Shown here: piece after piece, positions 43,369-50,474 of the stretch
Layout: every line of letters begins with the position of its first letter
Position numbering within the stretch: position 1 is the stretch's first letter
Assembly: GCA_944383325.1 (NCBI GenBank)
Contig: CALWPC010000023.1
Span: forward strand, 1 to 50,474
DNA length: 50,474 nucleotides
Direction of reading: 5' to 3'
Source of the DNA: an uncultured Lachnospiraceae bacterium
GTDB lineage: Bacteria; Bacillota; Clostridia; Lachnospirales; Lachnospiraceae
Made by a program: the position numbers and the translations under genes
Notes under the pieces: generated by a model
What the model was told of the DNA's origin: nothing
The model's input: only the letters and a program-made list of their open reading frames with translations
The model's database searches: none

Positions 43369-43452
43369 GCAGGAATGGCGGAATTGGCAGACGCGCACGG
43401 TTCAGGTCCGTGTGATAGCAATATCATGAGGGTTCAAGTCCCTTTTCCTGCA
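43369..43452 (+). tRNA. tRNA-Leu, anticodon CAG
   Basis: 84-base class II tRNA: acceptor GCAGGAA/TTCCTGC, discriminator A, anticodon stem CACGG/CCGTG with loop TTCAGGT, and a long variable arm. The anticodon is CAG, reading CUG. It lies 23 bases after tRNA-Leu(AAG), and the two share most of their D- and T-arm sequence, which suggests duplication and divergence. Confidence 0.95.
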
Positions 43453-43462
43453 TTCAGAAAAG

Positions 43463-43503
43463 CACAGCCGCCGGGGATCTTCCCGTACGGTTGTGTTTTT
43501 TTT
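43463..43503 (+). terminator. Terminator after the tRNA-Leu pair
   Basis: CACAGCCG and CGGTTGTG pair around a 17-base loop, followed by eight T residues. Only 38 bases remain before metY. Confidence 0.85.
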
Positions 43504-43541
43504 ACAACATAAAAACCCGTAATTAAAAAGGAGCGACACAA

Positions 43542-44849
43542 ATGGAAAAGTCATTAAAACAGCAGAGAAATTACAGGTTTGAGACACGGCAGATTCATGC
43601 CGGGCAGGAGTTTCCGGATCCGGCGACGGGGGCGCGCGCAGTTCCGATTTATCAGACGTCGTCTTATGTGTTTGACAGCAGCGATCACGCGCAGGCGAGA
43701 TTTGATTTGAGCGACGAAGGAAATATATACGGACGGCTGACCAATCCTACGCAGGATGTGTTTGAACAGAGAGTTGCCGCTCTGGAGGGAGGAGCGGCCG
43801 CGCTGGCGGTGGCCTCCGGAGCTGCGGCGATTGCATACGCGCTGCAGAATCTTGCGCAGGCGGGCGACCATATTGTGGCGGCAAAAAATATTTATGGGGG
43901 GACGTACAATCTGCTTGCCCATACGCTTCCCCAGTATGGCATACAGACGAGTTTTGTAGATCCGTTTTGTATCGAGGAACTGGAAAATGCAATTTCAGAT
44001 CACACAAAGTGCGTTTTTGTCGAGACGCTTGGTAATCCTCATTCCGATGTGGCCGATATTGAACGCCTTGCAGCAGTTGCGCATATGCATAAGATTCCTC
44101 TTGTTGTGGACAATACTTTTGCAACGCCGTATCTGGTGCGTCCCATTGAATATGGGGCGGACGTTGTGGTCCATTCTGCGACAAAGTTTATCGGAGGACA
44201 TGGCACGACGATCGGAGGAGTGATTGTCGACAGCGGAAAGTTTGATTGGAAGGCGAGCGGGAAATTTCCTCTTTTGACAGAGCCGGATCCGTGTTATCAT
44301 GGCATTCGTTTTTGTGAGGCGGCCGGCGCCGCTGCGTTTGTATCGAGGATTCGAGCGGTTTTACTCAGAGATATTGGAGCGACGCTCTCCCCGTTTCATG
44401 CATTTCTGTTTCTTCAGGGGCTGGAGACGTTGTCGCTGCGGGTGGAAAGACACGTGGAAAATGCGCTGCGGGTGGTCGACTATTTAAGGAATCACCCGCA
44501 GGTTGAAGCAGTGCATCATCCGTCCGTAACGAAGGATGCCGGGCAGAAAGCGCTTTATGAGAAATATTTTCCAAACGGAGGAGGTTCTGTCTTTACATTC
44601 GAAATCCGGGGCGGTGTCAGGCAGGCGAAAACATTTATTGATCATTTGGAATTGTTCTCGCTACTTGCGAATGTCGCCGATGTGAAATCACTTGTCATTC
44701 ATCCCGCATCTACCACACATGCGCAGCTGAGCGAGAAAGAGCGTCTGGAACAGGGAATTTTAGAGAATACCATTCGGCTGTCAATTGGTACGGAGCATGT
44801 GGAAGATATTCTGGAGGATCTTGAGGGGGCGTTTCGAGCTGTGGAGTGA
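43542..44849 (+). CDS. metY: O-acetylhomoserine aminocarboxypropyltransferase (sulfhydrylase)
   Basis: 435 residues, the normal length of the Cys/Met metabolism PLP family MetY branch. It has [43 protein letters not shown] (phosphate site), [11 protein letters not shown] (cofactor Asp) and the Schiff-base lysine in [15 protein letters not shown]. It makes homocysteine from O-acetylhomoserine and sulfide, in the cytoplasm. AAGGAG precedes the ATG. There is no S-box or T-box in the 38 bases after the tRNA terminator and no room for a promoter, so expression may depend on read-through from the tRNA-Leu unit. Confidence 0.95.
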   Translation: MEKSLKQQRNYRFETRQIHAGQEFPDPATGARAVPIYQTSSYVFDSSDHAQARFDLSDEGNIYGRLTNPTQDVFEQRVAALEGGAAALAVASGAAAIAYALQNLAQAGDHIVAAKNIYGGTYNLLAHTLPQYGIQTSFVDPFCIEELENAISDHTKCVFVETLGNPHSDVADIERLAAVAHMHKIPLVVDNTFATPYLVRPIEYGADVVVHSATKFIGGHGTTIGGVIVDSGKFDWKASGKFPLLTEPDPCYHGIRFCEAAGAAAFVSRIRAVLLRDIGATLSPFHAFLFLQGLETLSLRVERHVENALRVVDYLRNHPQVEAVHHPSVTKDAGQKALYEKYFPNGGGSVFTFEIRGGVRQAKTFIDHLELFSLLANVADVKSLVIHPASTTHAQLSEKERLEQGILENTIRLSIGTEHVEDILEDLEGAFRAVE

Positions 44850-44875
44850 ACCGGGCGATCCTTTTGGACGGAAAC

Positions 44876-44904
44876 TGGACGTAGCCAGGGAAACGATTTA
44901 TAAT
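44876..44904 (+). promoter_or_regulatory. Promoter of the lipoprotein-mscL-MATE genes
   Basis: TGGACG (44876-44881), a 17-base spacer and TATAAT (44899-44904), just after metY. Confidence 0.55.
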
Positions 44905-44939
44905 GAGATCAAATATAAACAAAAGCGGAGGGCGATGTT

Positions 44940-45791
44940 ATGAGAATATGCAAAACGATTGGATTATCTGCGGCCGTTTTCCTGCTGCTCGGAAGCGTAC
45001 TGACCGGCTGCAGCCAGGTGACGGCGGAAGATCTGATGAGGGACGCGCAGAACAATCTGAACAATGCGAAGTCGGTGGATGGCGATTTTGCGATGGAAAT
45101 GAATATGGGAATCGACGAGGGCGCGTTGTCCATGGGCATCGGAATCAATGCGGATATGGACATGGAAGTGCTCAATGATCCCGAAATGTATCACATGAAC
45201 GGAACAATCGGCATTGATTTAATGGATATGACGCTGGATATGGAGATTTACGGCCGCGAAGCGGACGACAAAATGGAGACCTACGTAAATGCCGGTGAGG
45301 GGTGGCAGAAGAGTGTTGTCGAGGAGGACGCCGCCGGCGGAGAGAGTGTGATTGCTCTCGGGGATTCGCTGCTGGATGCATCGAACTGCGAATTACAGAG
45401 AGATACGGAATCGGTCAATGGACAGGAGGCGTATGTGATTTCCGCAAGACTGGAGGGCGATGACTTTGTGGAGGTATGGGATGAGCTGCAGGACGCCTTT
45501 TCCGCTGCCGGGGGTCTGACCGACGACATTTCGGTGGACTTGTCCGGTTTGCGCGCTGACGTCACTTATCATATCTATAAAGACACAAAGCTGCCGGCGG
45601 GGATCTCGCTTGTTGTGGAAGGCGGCGAGGATGCGGTTCTGACGGAGGTGGAGGGAATCGGCATTCTGCTTAGAGAACTGTCGTTTGCCATCAATTTTGA
45701 TGAGTATAATCAGGTGAACGAGATTGAGATTCCGGCAGAGGCTTTACAGGCGCCGGAAGAAGAGACAGGAGCGGACGGCTTCGCTCTTTAA
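44940..45791 (+). CDS. Surface lipoprotein, DUF6612-like
   Basis: 283 residues. A lipoprotein signal peptide ends in the lipobox LTGC, with Cys24 as the lipid site (GSVLTGCSQ), so the protein is anchored outside the membrane. The rest is acidic and beta-rich, with long amphipathic strands (DFAMEMNMGIDEGAL, GTIGIDLMDMTLDMEIYG, VNAGEGWQKSVV, ADVTYHIYKDTKLPAGISL). The layout recalls LolA/LppX-type or DUF6612-like Firmicute lipoproteins; that is a resemblance only. Met is unusually frequent near residues 50-100. AAAGCGGAGGGCG precedes the ATG. Confidence 0.75.
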   Translation: MRICKTIGLSAAVFLLLGSVLTGCSQVTAEDLMRDAQNNLNNAKSVDGDFAMEMNMGIDEGALSMGIGINADMDMEVLNDPEMYHMNGTIGIDLMDMTLDMEIYGREADDKMETYVNAGEGWQKSVVEEDAAGGESVIALGDSLLDASNCELQRDTESVNGQEAYVISARLEGDDFVEVWDELQDAFSAAGGLTDDISVDLSGLRADVTYHIYKDTKLPAGISLVVEGGEDAVLTEVEGIGILLRELSFAINFDEYNQVNEIEIPAEALQAPEEETGADGFAL

Positions 45792-45852
45792 TATGCGGAA
45801 TGTGAATTTCCGCACACAGTTATTTTACCATACGATAAAGGGGGACTTTTTT

Positions 45853-46275
45853 ATGAAAAAGTTTTTTGAGGAATTTAAGGCGTTTGCTTTGCGGGGAAAT
45901 GTCATGGATATGGCGGTCGGCGTTATTGTCGGCGGCGCCTTTTCCGGAATTGTAACTTCTCTGACCGACAATTTTATTAATCCGATTTTAAATGTGCTCA
46001 CAGGGCATTCCGCCTATACGCTGTCGGATGTCGCCGGCTTTGCGTCCGCGTTTGTGTCGGCGGTTGTAAATTTTTTGATTATGGCGTTTATTCTTTTCTG
46101 CCTGATGAAGGGAATTAATAAAGCGATCAGTCTTGGCGTAAAAAAGGAGGAGCCGGCGCCTTCGACTCAAATTTGCCCTTACTGCAGGAGTGAGATTTCC
46201 ATCGAAGCGACCAGATGTCCGTATTGTACTTCGGATGTTTCGGAGAAGGACAGCGGAAAGGAAGAGGATAAGTGA
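45853..46275 (+). CDS. mscL: Large-conductance mechanosensitive channel MscL with zinc-ribbon tail
   Basis: 140 residues. The N-terminal helix and TM1 carry the MscL signature FKAFALRGNVMDMAVGVIVGGAF, and TM2 is FVSAVVNFLIMAFILFCLMKGINKA. It opens under membrane tension to release solutes on hypo-osmotic shock. The C-terminus is unusual: after KKEEPAPSTQ it has ICPYC and RCPYC pairs (CxxC...CxxC), a zinc-ribbon, in place of the usual short helical bundle. ATG 45853 follows AAAGGGGGAC. The stop overlaps the MATE start as GTGA. Confidence 0.92.
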   Translation: MKKFFEEFKAFALRGNVMDMAVGVIVGGAFSGIVTSLTDNFINPILNVLTGHSAYTLSDVAGFASAFVSAVVNFLIMAFILFCLMKGINKAISLGVKKEEPAPSTQICPYCRSEISIEATRCPYCTSDVSEKDSGKEEDK

Positions 46276-47621
46276 ACCGGGATTTGACGAGCGGGAATCC
46301 GGCAAAGGTGCTGGTTACTTTCTGTCTTCCTTTGTTTGGCAGTATTATTTTCCAGCAGCTTTACAATATCGCGGACAGTCTGGTGGCGGGGAAATTTATC
46401 GGAGAACACGCGCTGGCTGCCGTAGGAAACAGTTATGAGATTACACTCGTTTTCATTGCGTTTGCATTTGGATGCAATATCGGGTGCTCTGTTGTGGTCA
46501 GCCGTTTTTTCGGAGCCGGAGATTATATGCGCGTAAAAACGGCGGTCTACACGACGCTGATAGCCGGCGGGATTTTATGCGCGGCGCTTATGCTGCTCGG
46601 TTTTGTGTGTTGCGATTGGCTGTTGGAGCTGATTCACACGCCGCCGGAGATTTATGCGGATTCTGCGCTGTATCTGCGGATTTACATTGGCGGTCTGTTT
46701 TTCTTATTCTATTATAATATAGCTACGGGAATTTTTTCGGCTCTCGGAGATTCGAGGACGCCGTTTTTATTTCTGGCGCTGTCATCCTCAGCCAACGTTG
46801 TTTTAGATATTATCTTTGTAAAGACGTTCGGCATGGGCGTATCCGGGGTTGCATGGGCCACGTTTTTGTGCCAGGGGATTAGTTGTCTGCTGTCTCTGGC
46901 CGTTGTGTTCCGCCATCTTGCGCTGTTGAATACAGAAAAGAAATGCGCGGTATTTTCCGCGGGTATTCTCGGTCAGATCTGTGTTGTGGCTGTGCCGAGT
47001 ATTTTGCAGCAGAGTTTTGTATCTGTGGGGAATATTGTGATTCAGAGCATTATCAACAGCTTTGGAGCGTCCGTGATCGCAGGCTATTCCGGCGCGGTAA
47101 AGCTCAATAATCTGATGGTGACATCGTTTACGACGCTGGGGAACGGCATTTCAAATTATACGGCGCAGAATATCGGCGCGGGAAAAACGGAACGCATACC
47201 GCTCGGATTTTCAGCGGGGCTTAAGCTCGTTTGGGCGCTCTGCATACCAATTGTGTGTCTGTACTTTTTCTGCGGAAAGTGGCTGTTGCTTCTGTTTTTA
47301 GACAGTACCACCGGCGTCGCGGTGGATACCGGAAGAGAAATGCTCTGTATTTTATCGCCGTTTTATTTTGTTGTGTCTGCCAAACTTGTGGCCGACGGGA
47401 TTTTGCGGGGAGCAAGCCTTATGGGACAGTTTATGGCGGCGACGTTTACCGACCTGCTGCTGCGCGTTGTGTTGGCGGCCGTGTTCTCCTCTTTCTTAGG
47501 AACAACGGGCATTTGGCTGGCATGGCCGGTTGGCTGGACGGTGGCCACTGCGCTGTCTGTCGGGTTTTACCGAAGAAAATACGGAAAAGCGGGTAAAAAA
47601 GCAAAGGCAGTTCCCGATTGA
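46272..47621 (+). CDS. MATE family efflux transporter
   Basis: 449 residues, twelve hydrophobic segments. The N-terminus LTSGNPAKVLVTFCLPLFGSIIFQQLYNIADSLVAGKFIG is the MATE opening pattern. The second half repeats it with GYSGAVKLNNLMVTSFTTLGNGISNYTAQNIGAG. Such pumps export cationic drugs or metabolites in exchange for Na+ or H+. The GTG start at 46272 overlaps the mscL stop and has GGAAGAGG before it, so it is translated with mscL. Substrate is not predictable. Confidence 0.92.
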   Translation: MNRDLTSGNPAKVLVTFCLPLFGSIIFQQLYNIADSLVAGKFIGEHALAAVGNSYEITLVFIAFAFGCNIGCSVVVSRFFGAGDYMRVKTAVYTTLIAGGILCAALMLLGFVCCDWLLELIHTPPEIYADSALYLRIYIGGLFFLFYYNIATGIFSALGDSRTPFLFLALSSSANVVLDIIFVKTFGMGVSGVAWATFLCQGISCLLSLAVVFRHLALLNTEKKCAVFSAGILGQICVVAVPSILQQSFVSVGNIVIQSIINSFGASVIAGYSGAVKLNNLMVTSFTTLGNGISNYTAQNIGAGKTERIPLGFSAGLKLVWALCIPIVCLYFFCGKWLLLLFLDSTTGVAVDTGREMLCILSPFYFVVSAKLVADGILRGASLMGQFMAATFTDLLLRVVLAAVFSSFLGTTGIWLAWPVGWTVATALSVGFYRRKYGKAGKKAKAVPD

Positions 47622-47625
47622 AAAA

Positions 47626-47655
47626 CGCCACATATACTAACGTGAGGGTGTGGCG
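47626..47655 (+). other. Hairpin over the start region of the SpoIID-like gene
   Basis: CGCCACA (47626-47632) pairs with TGTGGCG (47649-47655) around a 16-base loop. The right arm lies immediately before and partly covers the GGGAG ribosome site at 47654, so it could limit translation. Confidence 0.35.
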
Positions 47656-47661
47656 GGAGCG

Positions 47662-48564
47662 ATGATAGTAATGATACGACTGTGGATTAAGCGGGTCGGG
47701 TGGGGGATGTTTTTTGCGCTTGGACTTCCTTATGTGTGTACGCTGATGTGGCAGGGCGCCGGCTGCGCCGGTCAGCTTGCAAATCGGTCGGTATATTTTT
47801 TTCAGGACGGGAGGCAATATGGTGTCTCCCGTCCTGAGTATCTGAAGGGAAGCTGTTACTCGCTTCTTCCGGAGGATGCGCCTGTGGAGGCGGTCAGAGC
47901 GGTGCTGGTGCTTTTGCAGACCAATCTTGCGTATTACGAGCGGCAATCCTGTCTGCAGAGTGCAGTCACCTGCTACACGCCGGCAGGAACGCGCGCGCGG
48001 GAAATGGGATTGATTCCGTTTATGGCGTATGAGCGAAAGATGGATGGGCTGTTGGATGAGTTGGGCGACGAGCAGTACCTGATCGGAGAGACGTTGTATG
48101 AGTTGCCGTATTTTGCCCTGAGCGCAGGAACAACGGCAGATGGAGCTGCGCGTGCGGGAGGGGCGTACGACTACCTGGTGTCTGTGGACAGCGCATGGGA
48201 TGTCGAGGCTGTTTCGTATATGGATATACGGACGGTTTCCGTGCAGATGCTGCGGGAGCGTTGGGGTATTGCGGGAGATTTGGAGGAGGTTCAGATGGAA
48301 TACGAGGCGCGGACCGGTTATGTCAGCGAGATTGTATGGGAGGGAGGATCTGTGAGCGCAGAGCAGGCCGCGAATGATCTTGGATTGCCCAGCACCGCAT
48401 TTTCCCTTTCGGTCAGCGGCGAGAGTGTCCGTGTAATGTGCAAAGGCTTCGGTCACGGACTCGGGTTGAGTTTATACGGCGCATGCGCCGCAGCGGAGGA
48501 AGGTCTGTCTTATCAACAGATTCTTACGCATTATTTTCCTGCACCGTTACGCACAAGTGAATAA
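47662..48564 (+). CDS. SpoIID/LytB-domain protein lacking the usual catalytic Glu
   Basis: 300 residues. An N-terminal membrane helix (about 10-30) is followed by a SpoIID-type extracytoplasmic domain. SAGTTADGAARAGGAYDYLVSVDS and the C-terminal GFGHGLGLSLYGACAAAEEGLSYQQIL match the conserved regions around the SpoIID zinc and C-terminal sites. SpoIID is a peptidoglycan lytic transglycosylase used in forespore engulfment; its catalytic Glu lies in an E-M-P motif near the start of the domain. Here the aligned stretch reads SLLPEDAPVEAVRAVL, apparently without that Glu. ATG 47662 is 3 bases after GGGAG; GTG 47650 and ATG 47671 are alternatives. The next gene encodes a LytM-like partner. Confidence 0.78.
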   Translation: MIVMIRLWIKRVGWGMFFALGLPYVCTLMWQGAGCAGQLANRSVYFFQDGRQYGVSRPEYLKGSCYSLLPEDAPVEAVRAVLVLLQTNLAYYERQSCLQSAVTCYTPAGTRAREMGLIPFMAYERKMDGLLDELGDEQYLIGETLYELPYFALSAGTTADGAARAGGAYDYLVSVDSAWDVEAVSYMDIRTVSVQMLRERWGIAGDLEEVQMEYEARTGYVSEIVWEGGSVSAEQAANDLGLPSTAFSLSVSGESVRVMCKGFGHGLGLSLYGACAAAEEGLSYQQILTHYFPAPLRTSE

Positions 48565-48629
48565 AAGTAATCAAATTGGCAACGCTATCCTTATCATCAA
48601 ATATCTTCAAGAAAGAAAGAGGTAAGGAA

Positions 48630-49430
48630 ATGGGCAGACATAGAAGAGCAATCATGCTTGCCGTACTGTTGTGCTGTTTGTCGGTACTGGCAATGACCGG
48701 TATTTATCGCCGTGAGACGGCGCTTCAAAAAGAGGTTGATGATCTGGTGGAATTATCAGAGCGTGAGGACACGGACGAGAAGGCGGATGGTCCGGCGACG
48801 GATAATTTGTCCGCAGGCATTGCCGGCCAGTGGACGCCGGATCAGGAGAGTGAGGCGCCGTCTGCCGAACAGCTGCCTGAGGCGACAAGCAACGCGCAGA
48901 CTCCGCAGCCGGATTATGAGTTGAATGTTGCGGACGCACAGGCACAGACGGATAAAGCAGAGGCCGAGGAAGGCCAGGAGGCGGTTTCGCAGACTGTTTT
49001 ATCAAATGCAGTCAGCTTCACGGAGGAAAATTTATTGCTCTGGCCGGTTCAGGGCGAGGTGCTGATGGAGTACAGCATGGATGCCACGATATATTTTCCG
49101 ACGCTGGATCAGTACAAATATAATCCGGGTATGGTTATCCAGAGTGAAGAAGGGATTCCTGTATATGCCGGCGCTGACGCCAATGTGCTGGAAACCGGAA
49201 GTACAGATGAGCTTGGAAATACGGTGACGCTGGATATTGGAGGCGGGTACCGGGTAATATATGGACAGCTGAAGGATCTGACGGTTGAGGCGGGCGATTA
49301 CATCGCAGCGGGCGCTGTGCTGGGGTATGTGGCGACGCCGACAAAATACTATTCTCTTGAGGGTGACAATGTGTATATGCAGGTTATACGGGACGGGGAG
49401 AGCGTGGATCCGCTCAACTATCTGGAATGA
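48630..49430 (+). CDS. Membrane-anchored LytM/M23-like protein, SpoIIQ-type, zinc site lost
   Basis: 266 residues. One N-terminal membrane helix (about 7-25), a long acidic, Ala/Glu/Gln-rich linker to about 145, and a LytM-like beta domain follow: YNPGMVIQSEEGIPVYAGADANVLETG, GGYRVIYGQLKDLTVEAGDYIAAG and NVYMQVIRDGESVDPLNYLE. In active M23 peptidases the same places carry the H-x-x-x-D and H-x-H zinc ligands; here they read Asn, Gln and Tyr, so it cannot bind zinc normally. SpoIIQ, which pairs with SpoIIIAH across the engulfing septum, is also a degenerate LytM protein. ATG 48630 follows AGAGGTAAGG. Confidence 0.82.
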   Translation: MGRHRRAIMLAVLLCCLSVLAMTGIYRRETALQKEVDDLVELSEREDTDEKADGPATDNLSAGIAGQWTPDQESEAPSAEQLPEATSNAQTPQPDYELNVADAQAQTDKAEAEEGQEAVSQTVLSNAVSFTEENLLLWPVQGEVLMEYSMDATIYFPTLDQYKYNPGMVIQSEEGIPVYAGADANVLETGSTDELGNTVTLDIGGGYRVIYGQLKDLTVEAGDYIAAGAVLGYVATPTKYYSLEGDNVYMQVIRDGESVDPLNYLE

Positions 49431-49444
49431 CCGGCAATTTTGAC

Positions 49445-49505
49445 GACGGATACCGCGTCGGCCTGTCGAAATGAGGCAGGCGCGCGATCCGTCTGTTTTA
49501 ATTTT
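49445..49505 (+). terminator. Terminator after the SpoIID/LytM pair
   Basis: GACGGAT, CGCG and GCCTG on the left pair with CAGGC, CGCG and ATCCGTC on the right, with small bulges, followed by TGTTTTAATTTT. Confidence 0.75.
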
Positions 49506-49525
49506 CATAAAAAACAAAAAAGTTC

Positions 49526-49554
49526 TTGCATTTTGGGATTTATTCATGTATACT
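49526..49554 (+). promoter_or_regulatory. Promoter of the S10 operon
   Basis: TTGCAT (49526-49531), a 17-base spacer and TATACT (49549-49554). It lies 238 bases before rpsJ, leaving a long leader. Confidence 0.7.
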
Positions 49555-49648
49555 GTTCATTGCTGTGACATTGATAGCGATGAAGCGAGAGGTTGCTGTC
49601 CGTATGTGGCAGGTTTTCCGTGGAGCGAATGTCAAGTTAGGAAACTGG

Positions 49649-49753
49649 CGACAAGTCACTGTACAGAATACGTTCTACACAAGGTAGAGATAACGTGTGT
49701 GAGTTGATCTAAAATACGACACACACGGAAGAGTGTACAGTCACCACTTGTCG
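49649..49753 (+). promoter_or_regulatory. Structured leader of the S10 operon
   Basis: The leader can fold into a long outer stem, CGACAAGTCACTGTACA (49649-49665) with TGTACAGTCACCACTTGTCG (49734-49753), one side having a three-base bulge. Inside it an 8-bp hairpin CGTGTGTG (49694-49701) with CACACACG (49720-49727) is nested. Ribosomal-protein autoregulation is the likely purpose, by analogy with other S10 leaders; the ligand is unknown. Confidence 0.65.
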
Positions 49754-49792
49754 TACTTCATTATAAAGTGCGAAAAGGAGGCGGCTTTTTTT

Positions 49793-50110
49793 ATGGCAAG
49801 TCAGGTAATGAGAATCACGTTAAAGGCGTATGATCATCAGTTAGTGGATGCATCGGCAAAAAAAATTATTGAGACGGTGAAAAAGAACGGAGCACAGGTG
49901 AGCGGTCCGGTTCCTCTTCCGACGAAAAAGGAAGTAGTGACGATTTTAAGGGCGGTTCATAAGTATAAGGATTCCAGAGAGCAGTTCGAGCAGAGAACAC
50001 ACAAGAGACTGATCGATATTGCGGCACCGACGCCGAAAACAGTTGAGGCTTTGACAAAGCTTGAGATGCCGGCAGGCGTGGATATTAACATCAAAATCAA
50101 AGAGAAATAA
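49793..50110 (+). CDS. rpsJ: 30S ribosomal protein S10
   Basis: 105 residues, normal S10 size. [21 protein letters not shown] opens the fold, and the long loop [22 protein letters not shown] contains the conserved ribosome- and NusB-contacting segment. S10 is also NusE, the transcription antitermination partner of NusB. ATG 49793 follows AAAAGGAGG; in-frame codons further upstream are in the leader. It is the first gene of the S10 operon, directly before rplC. Confidence 0.97.
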   Translation: MASQVMRITLKAYDHQLVDASAKKIIETVKKNGAQVSGPVPLPTKKEVVTILRAVHKYKDSREQFEQRTHKRLIDIAAPTPKTVEALTKLEMPAGVDINIKIKEK

Positions 50111-50212
50111 GATTTCATATCTTCCTATATATGATACTTATTTTCTAGAATGATTAAGCCGCTGACAAAATGTTATGCTTAATCCGCTGTAGAGAAAACA
50201 GGAGGTAAAATC

Positions 50213-50474
50213 ATGAAAAAAGCAATTTTAGCAACAAAGGTTGGAATGACACAGATCTTTAACGACAATGGCGAGCTCATTCCGGTTACGGTTTTGCAGG
50301 CAGGACCGTGTGTGATAACACAGGTAAAAACCGAAGAGAACGACGGTTACAAGGCAGTTCAGGTAGGTTTTGTGGACAAGAGGGAAAAACTGGTTACAAA
50401 GCCGATGAGAGGACATTTTGACAAAGCAGGTGTTTCTTATAAAAGATATGTGAGAGAGCTGAAGCTTGAAAATG
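50213..50474 (+). CDS. rplC: 50S ribosomal protein L3 (partial, N-terminus)
   Basis: The first 87 residues are in the window and the frame runs off the right edge. [21 protein letters not shown] is the L3 N-terminal signature, and [15 protein letters not shown] continues it. L3 helps form the peptidyl transferase centre. ACAGGAGG precedes the ATG. It continues the S10 operon after a 102-base gap. Confidence 0.97.
   Translation, partial: MKKAILATKVGMTQIFNDNGELIPVTVLQAGPCVITQVKTEENDGYKAVQVGFVDKREKLVTKPMRGHFDKAGVSYKRYVRELKLEN

Noticed and set aside
43453-43541. S-box or T-box leader before metY
   Set aside because: The available sequence is too short and shows only the tRNA terminator; no specifier or SAM aptamer motif.
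47446-48456. 336-codon minus-strand frame across the MATE and SpoIID-like genes
   Set aside because: Basic, low-complexity product with no motif, antisense to two well-supported genes.

Overview
The window is a chromosomal segment from an anaerobic, low-to-mid-GC Firmicute, most likely a Lachnospiraceae-type gut Clostridium relative. The evidence is the Gram-positive ribosomal proteins, strong AGGAGG ribosome sites, TTGACA/TATAAT promoters, T-tailed terminators, [FeFe] hydrogenases, an indolepyruvate:ferredoxin oxidoreductase, a flavodiiron protein, dockerin-like repeats and a SpoIID/LytM pair. No rRNA, CRISPR array, transposase or phage gene was seen.

Layout. 1-411: the end of a LamG-type lectin-domain protein. 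540-6116: a five-gene ketose/polyol operon (class II aldolase, FGGY kinase, GatD-like dehydrogenase, aldo/keto reductase, 1-phosphofructokinase-like kinase) with its own promoter and terminator and no phosphotransferase system. 6157-11006: the str operon rpsL-rpsG-fusA-tuf, with a tandem repeat built from the 3' end of rpsG in front of fusA. 11126-12329: two decayed, frameshifted genes, the first a RelA/SpoT-type synthetase fragment. 12363-15620: flavodiiron protein, then a Pit phosphate transporter with its DUF47 partner. 15635-19161: DUF368 protein, tRNA-Pro(AGG), sodium:solute symporter and MntP. 19216-24967: a six-gene amino-acid fermentation operon (phenylacetate-CoA ligase, iorA, iorB, tandem ACT protein, carbamate kinase homologue, GNAT).

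24975-29591 (minus strand): a four-gene hydrogenase/phosphatase cluster (thioredoxin-like ferredoxin, PAS-[FeFe] hydrogenase, SpoIIE-type phosphatase, second [FeFe] hydrogenase). 29671-31379: purH behind a ZTP (pfl) riboswitch with a terminator. 31376-33585 (minus): a CobD-like aminotransferase and a membrane protein. 33601-39149: a three-gene unit of uncharacterised proteins (1092-residue alpha/beta protein, 419-residue protein, TPR protein). 39522-43112: a 1196-residue secreted protein ending in a dockerin-like repeat pair. 43192-44849: tRNA-Leu(AAG), tRNA-Leu(CAG) and metY. 44876-47621: lipoprotein, MscL with a zinc-ribbon tail, MATE pump. 47662-49505: SpoIID-like and LytM-like proteins, both lacking the expected catalytic residues. 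49526-50474: start of the S10 operon (rpsJ, rplC) behind a highly structured leader.

The genes fit a fermenter that oxidises sugars and aromatic amino acids through ferredoxin, disposes of electrons as H2 and protects itself from oxygen with a flavodiiron protein. The least explained parts are the three-gene unit at 33.7-39.1 kb, the dockerin-like protein, the repeats before fusA, the paired A34 tRNAs, and the inactive-looking SpoIID/LytM pair. All functional statements come from reading motifs by eye; no database search was run.
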